Both the position numbers and the translations under genes were made by a program. 30,803 nt of DNA from contig JANBPT010000561.1 of NCBI GenBank assembly GCA_027575765.1, positions 1-30,803 of the forward strand, read 5' to 3'. Shown one piece after another: positions 9,642 to 19,130 of the stretch. Position 1 is the stretch's first letter. Each line of letters starts with the position of its first letter. Below the pieces are notes generated by a model. It was not told the origin of the DNA. It searched no databases and saw only the letters and a program-made list of their open reading frames with translations. Source of the stretch: Tieghemiomyces parasiticus (taxonomy: Eukaryota > Kickxellomycota > Dimargaritomycetes > Dimargaritales > Dimargaritaceae).

Positions 9642-11021
9642 CCCTGGCAGAGGTAGATGAGGAACAGGAAGGCAGTGAACGGGTGCGAATGAGGCGTGGT
9701 AACGACCATCGGGGATATTGGGATTACGGAATATACAGCTTTAAAGGGCGAAGCGAGATGGGTTGTGAAGTATGGCGAAAGAAGAGTAATAGGTGTAAGA
9801 ACCCTGCGATAGGGCGGGAAGTACCGTAGCCAGGTACATTTATACGAAAGTGACGGTGGGAAGAGCGAGCGTTGAAGCCTGGCGACTGGATGGAAGGTAA
9901 AAAAAAACTGACAGGTACTTCGGAATAGTAGGGGAAGCGCCAATACAGCATGCTGAAGGCAGAGAGCAGTGGAAGGAACAAGAGGGGGGGGGGCTTACGC
10001 TAATTGAGGCGGCGTTCGACAGGGGCCACTTGGGACAGGAGGCGGAGGAAAAGCCGCGGTTCCGATGTCAGTAGCCCTCCGGTGGCGTGTAAGAGACCCG
10101 ATTTCTTCCATCCCCAACCACACGCGTAGCAAAGGCCCCTGTCATCCCAATTGCTCACGCGGATCAAGTTGGCAGGTGTACGTCAGACAGTTTCCCTTGT
10201 GAACCGGTATTTAAATAGGCCGAGGAGGTGGTACAGGGCTATGGGCTTTACCGGCGGGGGTAGCACAAGGTAGACTGGCTAGTGTGCTTGCAGCGAGGTT
10301 GGGCCAAGAGCAGATGGGAGACTGAGGGGGAAACGGAGGGGTGAGATCAGGAGACGGGCCGGTGTTCCGATTATTATTATTTTAGATTATTCGTCGTGAT
10401 GAAGTTGAGGGGAATTAGGGAACGATGCAAGGGTAACCCGAGACGAAAGTAAGATAAATTGTGGCGATCCTGTCACCGCTGCCATCGGCTGCAACCCTCC
10501 ACAGTTCGGTACAATGGGTAGCGATGAAGGCGTACGGGTATACTCCGCACGCCCCCACCAAGGCCATACCTCCCACTCCCCAGACGGGATGGTGGACCGT
10601 GACCCGCCTTGTAAATTGATTACGGTATGTACCCTCCCACATCGCACCTGCCTGGTCTATTCAGTAGGTCGTCTGTGGTTAACTGGTACTGCCATGCCTG
10701 GCTTAGGCCGAAGGCTGCGTAGTTTCCTACCGTTGAATGTGGTCGATGAAAATGCCTTCCCCATCAGCGGCGGAGTTCATCTTCCATTATCGCGCCTCAG
10801 TGCACCCCATGTCATAGCTTGATTCCGATCAATAGTGGTTTACCTGTTGCCGACTCCATTATCCAGGTTTCATGCTTAATTCATATCCATTATCCACCTT
10901 CATTACCTATACCCTTTTCTAGTGACGTTCAATCTTCCTGACCTTTGAACGTCGCCTTCACCTCCAGACACCGCCGCCACTTATCCTTCTTGGCCCTTCC
11001 CTTTTCACTACCCTTGCTCTG
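9642..11021. other. intergenic upstream of the kinase, no gene seen
   Basis: This holds the kinase promoter, which faces left. It contains a TATTTAAATA palindrome near 10208-10217 and a short TTA microsatellite near 10371-10382. Open frames around 10390-10820 exist on both strands, but neither shows family similarity nor a coherent set of splice sites, so I do not call a gene. Confidence 0.45.
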
Positions 11022-11184
11022 GCGGCTACCTAGTCGCCCTTCTATTCCTGCCGGCACCCAGTCCCGCCACAGCCTGTCGTCCTAGCTTTCCTAGTCTAGG
11101 CTAAATAGTTACTATGAACGATGACGACTGCTATTTAAGTATAAAAGACCTAATGATCGCTATTCAATAAAACGACAGTTATCA
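11022..11184 (-). repeat. dispersed repeat, diverged inverted copy
   Basis: Read on the minus strand from 11184, this begins TGATAACTGTCGTTTTATTG and aligns without gaps, at roughly three quarters identity, to the first 165 bp of the copies at 15879 and 24331. The shared blocks include GAATAGCGA, TAGCCTAGACTAGGAA and GCTAGGACGACAGGC. Similarity fades below about 11022; only scattered matches remain, such as an AATGAAGGTGG block. A weaker shared block (TTAAGCTCAAA) lies just outside, near 11212-11222, and also precedes the third copy, so the true 5' end may be further out. It does not code for protein. Confidence 0.8.
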
Positions 11185-11739
11185 TCCAATCCACAATCCA
11201 CACCCCAGTTTGAGCTTAAAACCTATTATCCGTTAATTAGTGAGTTTACGCTTACCACGTTGAACTGCCATCGACCACCACTCAAGAGACCTATGGATAC
11301 ACTATCGGTTATGCGACCAATTGGTTAACCGCAACACGTCGAGTCCACGTCTGCACTCCTTAAGCCGCGGTGTAATTTACCTGGTATCGTCCAACCAAGG
11401 TGGGCTACGTTGAGTTTCAGAGACCATACACCAAGTGTACCAGCCCATCTATATGGCCTAGTCGTATTCGTTTTTATTGCCCCCTCCACCTTCTACCGTG
11501 CCTAGTTAGTACGCCGTTCATGGCTATTTGGGCCGAACATAGCTATCACACGGTGAGGAGGGAATGTTCCACTTCAGGAGCAATGGTACCAGATCGAAGA
11601 TAATTGTATTCACTAAATTTAGTAGTACAGTGCAGTGTTACATTACTATCAAATTGGCACATTTTCCGGACCCTAAGAGGGTACCAGTTTGATAAATTTC
11701 ATTGTCCAGGGTGTGGTACCAGATAGTGGCCGATGACCT
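11185..11739. other. intergenic, 3' of the cyclophilin gene
   Basis: AT-rich tract downstream of the PPIL1-type stop codon. An imperfect inverted repeat (TATCAAATTGGCAC and GTACCAGTTTGATA) brackets 11647-11693 and might mark transcript end structure. No gene is seen. Confidence 0.4.
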
Positions 11740-13472
11740 TTAGTAGACGGATGCGCGCAGGATAAATACGTCCTGCTTGGGTCTGCATGGCCGAGGGTAT
11801 GAGGCCGAGCGGCACGAGGGTGGTGGGTATAATTAGAACCGTCCAGTCCAACTAAAACATTGATAATGGATAGCGGTACAATCAGCAGACCGGCAACTGG
11901 GAGGCGGTCGCGGCTACTTACCTGTCATCCGCATCGGTTTGCAACATTCCCAGATTCCGGACGGTCTCCATGCCGGATTTGACCCGGCCAAAAATTGTGT
12001 GTTTGCCTATTGGTGTGATGTCCAGAGCACGGAGAGGGTAGCAACTAGAAATGGTGAGTGCGGTGACTTGCTAGCCTGTGTAGGTTTGAGCCACTTATCA
12101 GGTCTACCGGAGGCAGCCCGCTGATCCCTAGTCAGGACTGTCTAAACTAGGTACGTGACCTACCGTCCAGCCAGTGAGTCGGGGCCAGGGTGATAAAGAA
12201 CTGTGTTGGTAAGGAGGGAGAAGGAGAGGAAGAGGCCACCTAGGTTAGACGAAACGCGCGGGTATGGATAAGCGGCCTATTTGACCCTTTATCTTGGTGG
12301 TGGAGAGATGGCCGATACGGTGTTGAGAACACATCGGAATACTTACCTGGCTGGCGTTCGCGTTGGCACCACTGTTAGCCATGCTCAGAATCCCGGCGCC
12401 TGTGTGTTTCAGTTTGTCGGAAAATTCGTCCGCAAACTTCCCCCTAGATGGTTCAGCAGTAAGAAAGGTGAGGGCGAGGGAGCGCGTACAGTTAGTTCCA
12501 TACGTTATAGCTTCACACAGACATTACAGCGAAACGGAACACGTTCATATGGTACCTACCCGTAGATGGATGACCCACCGCGACCGGTGCCCGTAGGATC
12601 GCCGCTCTGCACCATGAAATCCTATAGTGATGATGAAGACGAGACGTGTGTAACAATCAAAGGTAATTAGGAAGGGGGTAATTGACGGGTATTACTTAAG
12701 ACAAACCCCACCTCCTAAAATCGGGGCCCAATTGAACTTCATGACTCAACTTACCGGAATGACACGATGGAACTGATAAGGGTGGCCGGGTCAGTCATAG
12801 TCGGGCGGTGGGTAACAACGTGAAGTTAATAACGATACAGTTGTAATATATATGAGCCACAACTCCGGTTGTGTGTAAGTAACATCGGAAAAGGTTCTCC
12901 ATTGATCAAACGTGCCGAGTTAGTCAGCCAAGTGGGATTTAAATTGAGCCCGCTCAATGGTTCTCCAGTCCCCCCAACTTACCAGGTTATTGTTATAGTA
13001 GCCTGATTTGGCCTGCACGGGTCGCGATAGTTCAGAGTAGCGGCGTGGATCGCATGTTAGAGCTTGCCCGCAGCAATCCGCACTGTGTCAGCCTACCCAA
13101 GGCCGAGGGCCTGGGAAATTCATTACCATTAAACAACGACATATTGGCCATCTGGCAGGCACTTACGAGCTCGTAGAAATTATGGCAAGTACGCGGTGCT
13201 TCGTTCCAGTATAGTTCGCAGTTGATATCACCCTGATTGAAAATGACACGTGAACGAGGAGGGGGGTACAGTGTGGGTTAGAGATGAGGGATTTGCTCAT
13301 TTGCTTGCAGATGCCATCCAATCGATCCGGGATGCGCCTCGTCTCACCAAGCTCATTGCGTCTGCTTCTCCCGACGCAGGGGCTAGAGCTTCACAGCAGA
13401 GTGAGTTCGGCACAAGGTGTAGCCAGGACTTACCAACGAGGTGTGGAGGATAACCCCCTTTGCGTTGGCCAT
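11740..13472 (-). CDS. PPIL1: PPIL1-type cyclophilin (spliceosome-associated peptidyl-prolyl isomerase), nine exons
   Basis: A single-domain cyclophilin that catalyses proline cis-trans isomerisation; PPIL1 orthologues bind SKIP/Prp45 in the spliceosome. Minus-strand exons: 13434-13472, 13167-13232, 12983-13012, 12755-12772 (18 nt), 12560-12621, 12347-12443, 12164-12200, 11922-12006 and 11740-11782. They total 477 nt, 158 residues (human PPIL1 has 166). All eight introns (116-210 nt) have GTAAGT or GTAGGT donors and AG acceptors, and every phase closes. Sequence order: MANAKGVILHTSLGDINCEL, HNFYELAKSGYYNNNLFHRV, DFMVQSGDPTGTGRGGSSIY, TGAGILSMANSG, SQFFITLAPTHWLDGKHTIF, ending PKQDVFILRASVY. 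The full catalytic set is present in cyclophilin A terms (R55, F60, M61, Q63, A101, F113, W121, L122, H126). WLDGKHTIFGRV and the SIYG loop favour PPIL1 over PPIL3. The start was set by the MAN beginning and the absence of a targeting peptide. Confidence 0.95.
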
Positions 13473-14239
13473 GGCGGAACGAATGAAGGTCGGGGTAGAG
13501 TGGAAGAGGTGATAATCGACTCGCCAAGGAGAATCTGCAGGGCTAGTGGGTTGTTCGATTAGCGAGGGCTGTCGTAGTTCAGAAGTGGAATGTGGGGCAA
13601 TGTGGGGTCGCCAGTGGTTGAAGGGAGGTATGTACGTCCACCGAACAGCCGAATAGATATGGTCTAGAGAAGCAGGTTGATTGGGTAGGACTTTAGTGGA
13701 CCTAAGCTACAGGCAGGGGCGTTGATACATCACCACAGCGAAAAAACAAAAACAACCAATCGTCGAAAGTGGTGCAGAACAGATGTTGGGGTCATTATCT
13801 ATCACGCGGCTCATGACGATCATTATATACCGGTGGTAACACGGCCATACAAAAAGGGTGGTACACATCTGTAAGTCCATCACTAGTTACAGCCATACCG
13901 CAACCCTCAGGGGCGACAGGTCCTCGTACGGCAGGGGATTTAACACCGTTGTCCACCTTCTATTAGCCGCACCGTAGGGCTGGGAAGGAGGTCATCACAT
14001 TTGGAGACACCGTCCGTGTGACAGGCTGAACTGATCAAACGCGTTACGGTATGTATTTGACTGTACTATTATTTGCAAACGAGTTTGCGCCATGCGATGA
14101 TGGATATCACGCCACCAGTGTGTAGTATGTGCGGTGTGTGTCCCGTGAATTTGCCTTTTGATGGAGGCAAATTTTGCGTTTAATAAGCCGGGCCGTTTAC
14201 ATGTGCGTTTGCATTGATGAATGTACAGTATAGTGAGAA

Positions 14240-14551
14240 ATGCTAGCAGTATGGCCAAAGGTCGAGCCTATTAGTACGCTGTCTCACAGCAGGCTGCAGT
14301 TATTCATTCCATTTCTTAGACGAGGCTTCTCTGCCCAGTCACCAATGGCAAGTAGCGTCTACCTGGCACCGTCGGTACAGCTCGAGGACTTGGTGATATC
14401 AACAGCAACAGGCGCAACGCAGGATCCACCAGTTCTGGTGCAAAATGCGACAACGCATACTAGCTGGCCACAACCCGTGCAAACAACGCGTCACCCAAGA
14501 CGCACAGTTGGCGAGTGGATAGCCCAGAATTCTAATCTCAGCAGGCGCTAA
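14240..14551 (+). CDS. hypothetical small protein with mitochondrial-presequence-like N-terminus
   Basis: A 103-codon frame with a true ATG, ending in TAA directly followed by AATAAA. I do not recognise it. The N-terminal part (HSRLQLFIPFLRRGFSAQSP) resembles a mitochondrial presequence: amphipathic, Arg-rich, with an R-R-G-F-S type cleavage context. The rest is Thr/Pro/Gln-rich and ends in a basic stretch (RTVGEWIAQNSNLSRR). There is no family match and the upstream region has no evident promoter. It could be chance, or the remains of a gene. Confidence 0.22.
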   Translation: MLAVWPKVEPISTLSHSRLQLFIPFLRRGFSAQSPMASSVYLAPSVQLEDLVISTATGATQDPPVLVQNATTHTSWPQPVQTTRHPRRTVGEWIAQNSNLSRR

Positions 14552-14930
14552 AATAAATCTGCTGCTTTGCGAACACCACTGAAAAATACAGTAGGCTGGC
14601 GATTGACCGGTAACGCGGAAATCATCAGCCGGTGAACGTGGGGAGGTTTATAAAGCCCGTCCTTGGGAAGGTGAAAAAACGCAAATAGCTCCATTGCTGA
14701 ACGGAGCTTGCACATGTATAGAGGATGTGCGAGTGAACAGACATGGGTGATTAGTGATGCAGAACGGAGTGCGGTTGCTTCTCATGACAGCCCACTAAGA
14801 CAAGAGCGATACTCACCAGATTCGCGTGGCCACGAGACGATCCTCGTTCGACATCTTTGACAATATTGGATGTCAGCGTGACTCAATGTCAACTCCTGCA
14901 GCTCCAGTTTGGCACATTTGACAGCACCAG

Positions 14931-14955
14931 TACCTCCGCTAGTAAAGCGGAGGTA
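14931..14955. other. perfect 10-bp hairpin
   Basis: TACCTCCGCT, a 5-nt loop AGTAA, then AGCGGAGGTA: a perfect inverted repeat. It lies about 75 bp upstream of the possible minus-strand ATG at 14857, so it may sit in a leader or promoter. Function unknown. Confidence 0.6.
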
Positions 14956-15878
14956 GAGAGAATAAAGAGCCTGTCAGTCTAATCAATATGTGGACTACTG
15001 AACAACGGAGGGGACAAGGTAAGGTTCACTGCACAATCAAGCCCTACATATCAGTCGATCACGTCGGGCTGGGTACTTTGGCGGAGGAGTGATGGATTTC
15101 CCAACTTGTCTGTGGGTCGTGGTTCGGTAATTGAGGATCGCCATTCCCTAGGCAGCATTTCGTTGGGACAGGTTCCCATATTGCTAAAACGTCTGCATGT
15201 AGAATGCTACATAGTAAGTCGCCCATTACCAACGGATAATCACACTTCGATACGCTTCATCATAGACTTGCGCCTTCTCCGCGATGACATTAACGGAGTA
15301 GTAGCTGGCCAATCAATTCCAGGAAATCCAATGAACAGCGTCGGTAATATGGTCCAGTCAATAGCATTGCCATAATAGAGCGAATATAGGAATGGCGACG
15401 AGTCTCCAGAAGCTAAGCCGTAGGATTCGAGAATCCAGCTCTGTGTATGATACTAGAAAATACCAGATATGGTGATATGATGCTAATCAGTCGATTGTTG
15501 CCATACCCTTTGCGGCACAGCTCTCTTTTCACGTCTTCACCCCTCCCCAATAGATTGTGTCTACCTCCCCCCTCCTCGGCCCAAATTCACCAAGTATGAT
15601 GTGCGAGTCCAATGTTGCCGTTTACCTTATTAGGGGTGCAAAAGTCATGATATTCATGCTAGCTAGGCATGTGACGGCCGAAAATGGTACTCCAAACCAA
15701 TTACCGCCAGGCCTCCGTAAGTAACCAAAAAAGGTACTTCGAATCACTCGTCCCACGATGGTAACTTTGTAATTCCACTTCGCGGCAATGACCTATTACA
15801 TTTCGTGGCAGTCGTCAGCTTTCTAAATAAAACGCACAAGCGTTTAGCTTTAACTAGTAGTATGGGTTGTAAACTGGA

Positions 15879-16234
15879 TGATGACTGTCGTTTTATTGAA
15901 TAGCGACCAGTAGGCCTTCTATATTAGAACAATGGCCGGCACCATTCATAGCAACTATTAAGCCTGGACTAGGAAGGCTAGGACGACAGGCCGAGGCGGG
16001 GCCGGCCACCGGTAGGATATGGAGAGACGACTAGGTGGCCGTCGGATAAGGAATTAAGAAGAAAAGGCCCTAAAAGGATAGAAGGTGGCACCCGGTTTGG
16101 GAAATGAAGGTGGTGGAAGGGTTGGGCTACTGTGGGGATAGGAAGATAGACCTTCCATTAATCAGCTGCTGGAAGGCGCGGCCATCAAGGCTGAGTGACA
16201 CCACTTGGGGCGGCAAAGGCCGCCGGCTGGCCTC
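15879..16234 (+). repeat. dispersed repeat, copy 2 (356 bp)
   Basis: This aligns end to end with 24331-24683, with about 15 substitutions and one 3-bp indel (about 96% identity). It starts TGATGACTGTCGTTTTATTG and ends in GGCTGGCCTC, after which the copies diverge abruptly. Exactly 10 nt before that end lies a hairpin GGCGGC-AAAG-GCCGCC (16209-16224). No long frame is conserved, so it looks non-coding. A possible 5' extension (AATAAA, 18 nt, then TTAGCTTTAACTAG-like sequence) is shared only weakly. It sits 255 bp past the stop of the bZIP gene, in convergent orientation. Confidence 0.92.
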
Positions 16235-16375
16235 CCACTTATCACCCAATAACCACACATGCGCTCTGGCCAGAACAGCGACCAGTTTCCGCTACCTGGT
16301 CTTCTGTACCTTATTGCAGCCACCCAGGCCACTCCCTCCCAATGCTATGGTCTCGGGCTCGCTTTGCAATTCCTT

Positions 16376-16381
16376 TTTATT
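16376..16381 (-). terminator. candidate poly(A) signal of the bZIP gene
   Basis: AATAAA on the minus strand, about 110 bp after the inferred bZIP stop codon, in an AT-rich tract. This supports the bZIP transcript ending after the second exon. Confidence 0.5.
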
Positions 16382-16488
16382 TCAATATTTATGATACCAT
16401 ATATTTCATTGTTTTTAGGTTACAACCTTGTAATGAAAAACAGTGAGCGACCCACGTGAAGTACAGCACCCTAGATCTGACCAGGGCT

Positions 16489-17853
16489 CTACTCCGACCT
16501 GCTTTGTCTGTCGGCGTATTCTTTCTATCAGAATGAAGGGCGAAACGTACAAAAGCAAACCATAATAAATAGGTGTTAGTTTCATATGGACACCGGGCCC
16601 ATTCGCGTTCGGAGGGTGTATGTCGTTTGTCAATCAGTCCATACCGACCGCTGTGCATAGACACGGCTAAGTATTGAACCCCGCGCCCCAAATATCACTG
16701 CACTTACTCTCCGCTGCTGGGTAGCCTGTTCTTGGCGTAGTTGGTCGTTAGCGATTTGTAACTTTTGTGTTTCGGCGGCGATGGCATCCGGTGACAAACG
16801 GGCGGGGTCTGCGTAGGAGTCCTCAGACATGTTGATCAAGGCCAGCCATTGATCAATCACGCTGGTGTCGATATCGGACTCACCGTTCAGGATGGCCTCG
16901 CTTAGCAGCTCAATCTCCTGCAGGGCTGCAATATACTCTTGCTCGTCCTGGGTGAGCGGTGGATCGACGCTGCGATCCGAGAGCTCCCGTTGGGGAGAAT
17001 GAGTGGCCGCCGGCTGTGTTGACTGAAGGCGTCGCAACTTCAGCTGCTGGTAGGTGAGCGCGGTCATGACACACGTGTTTTCGTATAGCGCATCAAACCG
17101 TTGCTCGAGCTGACGGGCTTCGTTGCGTTTACGAGCCCGGAAACTACGTGAGGCCACCTTGTTTTGCTCCCGGCGCCGACTCAACTTAATTTCCTTCTCG
17201 TCGGCATCGGGCACGACATCTGCCATTTGCTTGGAGTACCTGAACCTGTTACTGATGGCGGTCTGGGCCCGGGTACTGGCCCCAGCGACCGGGGCTGCGG
17301 ATTCCTCCCCTGAGCGACCACCGGCACTTGGCTGCATTGGATGCCGCGACGACGGTGCAACCGTATCCGAGGCAGAGGGGCCTACTTCACGCAGAGGTGG
17401 CAACTGGGTAGGATACGCTGGGGCTGACGGCAATGAGGAGGCAGAGGGTAGCCCTGGCCCAGACCATGAGCCACATGACGTCCGTGGTCTATCTGCGGAG
17501 TATGCCGGGACCGAGGTAGGTAGCAGCTGTAACTCGCGACGCTCTCTGCTGGTTTCTAAGGGCCGCTGGTCGATGCTATGAAAATCCGGGCCGCCCTGGC
17601 CGGTCCGGCGGTCTTTTTCCAGTGCCTGCGTCGGATAGGGCGCCAGCCTTCGCCGCCTCTCCCGGAGATGGTCTAGGGGCGGCGATGGCTCTGCCGGATA
17701 GTAAGGGCGGAGACTCTGCTGGTTCCAATTACCTTCGGGGTACCGGGCGGGTATGCCGGGCACCTCAAAGTAAGGATGTGTCGGGGAATCGGTGGGCTCG
17801 GGAAGGGGAGCGCTCCGCGGATCGGTCGGTAAGGGATATTGGCCGTCGGACAT
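16489..17853 (-). CDS. bZIP transcription factor, two exons
   Basis: Exon 1 is 16708-17853 and exon 2 is 16489-16524, giving 393 residues. The nuclear DNA-binding region is RRREQNKVASRSFRARKR (226-243), fitting the bZIP basic signature N-x3-S-R-x2-R-x-R. It is followed by a leucine-zipper-like helix with hydrophobic positions at L249, F253, L256 and beyond, through LTYQQLKLRRLQ (266-277). A second helical segment (about 300-330 and 360-384, ending QLRQEQATQQRR) follows an acidic stretch. Residues 1-205 are disordered, rich in Pro, Ser and Arg. The frame stays open past the donor AGA/GTAAGT at 16707 down to a stop at 16630-16632, but the donor is consensus, and splicing 183 nt to the CTGATAG acceptor at 16525 gives a coiled-coil-compatible tail KEYADRQSRSE. 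Targets and pathway cannot be told from sequence. Confidence 0.85.
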
Positions 17854-18029
17854 GGACTGTGTATAGGGACTGGGAAGAAAGGGGTGAAGTGAAAGGATGC
17901 GAAGATGTGGTGACGACCAGGCCCAATTAGTATTGCCTCGCGGTCGAAAATGAAGGGGAGGAGGAGGAGGGGATGGGTTTATTTAATGTGCCTTATGTGT
18001 GACACTCGACATAGCGGCCGCTAATTTAA

Positions 18030-19130
18030 AAAAGGGTTGAGAAAGGGAATGCACGAGGGGGGCGGAGAAGGAAAGATATTATCGTGATAACCATGGGCGG
18101 TGCAAACTCCGCGGTGCTGGAGGGTTAGCGCTTGGGGGTCAAGGTCACCCTCGTAGACGGCACCGGCAGCTGCGGCGGTTGTGGAGCTCACACATAGTAG
18201 TGGCAATCATCTGTGCCACAACCTGAAGGGTGGGTATATCTGGCGGTTGGGTGCGCCGATCAAGAAGGGCCCCTTGTAATATAGTGGCCATGGAGGGCGC
18301 CGTAGAGCCCCAGGGTCGGGGGACGGATCGAGGTGCAGATAGTCGCATGGGCGTCAGTGAGGGGGCCGCGCATTTCTGGCACTGGAGGGGAGGGCTAGTT
18401 ACAGTGCCTAAGCGCCAGTGAGCTAATGGGACCGCACGGTGAGGACCATCACGGTAGCCTATCCGGCGGGTAACACTCGTTGAGGCTGACGATGCTAACG
18501 CTTGGAGGGCAGTGGCCGAGACATGGTGAATACCAGGAGCGGGGAGGGGGGACTTAAAGAGTCTAGTCACATAGGGGGATTTGGCCTGGGCGCTGTGGCT
18601 GGTAAAGGCGGGGGCTGGGGTGAGCGTAGGTTGGCTCGTCGATCGAGCCTGGTACTGGGAGATTAGTATCTGCCAGTCAGTGGAGAGGGGGGAAGTGGAG
18701 AAATGAGAGTATGGCCGCCGAGCAAGTGGATTTGGGATTGCCTAACACCGTTTTCAGGATGGTGGCCTGTGCTCTATCCAGCGCTTGGCCAACAGAGGCG
18801 GAGAAGGGGTTGCTACTAAGGCCATACTCTAAGCAGGGCCGCACAAAGGCCTGGTTAACATACCGTCATTGCAGGATTAGCCTACCACAGAGATTCATCC
18901 CACATTGGACTAGAAGGAGAGCCACCTGCCTCCCTTTAGAGCAGAGGTGGTGGGTACGGGCTTTGGGGGAGATCCCATTGGGCCTAGTCTGGACTCCCAG
19001 GAAGGGTAATGAGGGGGAGTGGGGAGGAGGTGTCAGTTTATTTAGCATTTCATAGAAGCTGCAACTCTCATTGGTATGGCATCAGGGCCGTTTGACATCC
19101 AATTTGAAATGTTACAGTGGGTGGGGGGGG
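18030..19130 (-). pseudogene. decayed non-LTR (LINE) retrotransposon, 3' part of reverse transcriptase ORF
   Basis: Minus-strand translation gives the thumb and C-terminal parts of a fungal LINE-type reverse transcriptase. In order these are NISNWMSNG (19085-19112), SLPFLGV (18990-19015 region), GISPKARTHHLCSKGRQVAL, NQAFVRPCLEYGL, PFSASVGQALDRAQATILKT and VLGNP. After a frameshift near 18680 comes an open stretch ending at TGA 18145, with AHWRLG and a C-x2-C pair (LQCQKC) as in LINE C-terminal regions. A further frame change near 18200 leads into SSTTAAAAGAVYEGDLDP. Two in-frame TGA codons (18866-18868 and 18677-18679) and at least two frame changes show it is dead. Catalytic palm motifs were not found upstream; the tract up to 19440 is pyrimidine-rich on this strand and may be more of the element. 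It is GC-richer than the flanks. Confidence 0.75.

Larger units (their letters stand above)
13473..15878. other. gene-poor tract of 2.4 kb with one weak small ORF
   Basis: No recognised gene lies between the cyclophilin start and the repeat at 15879. There are fragments with some coding look: a plus-strand frame 14240-14551 (listed separately), a possible minus-strand first exon at 14820-14857 (ATG, 12 codons, then GTGAGT), and an open plus frame without an early ATG at 14983-15375. No set of exons could be joined into a known family. A perfect hairpin lies at 14931-14955. Confidence 0.45.

Noticed and set aside
14983..15375. 390-nt open plus frame with a possible internal intron
   Set aside because: There is no early ATG and no family similarity, and the internal GTAAGT to ATAG interval (about 50 nt) is much shorter than the introns elsewhere in the window.
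16660..16690. GGTTCAATAC on the minus strand as a tRNA B box
   Set aside because: There is no pairing T stem, acceptor stem or A box at the right distance; it lies inside the bZIP intron.
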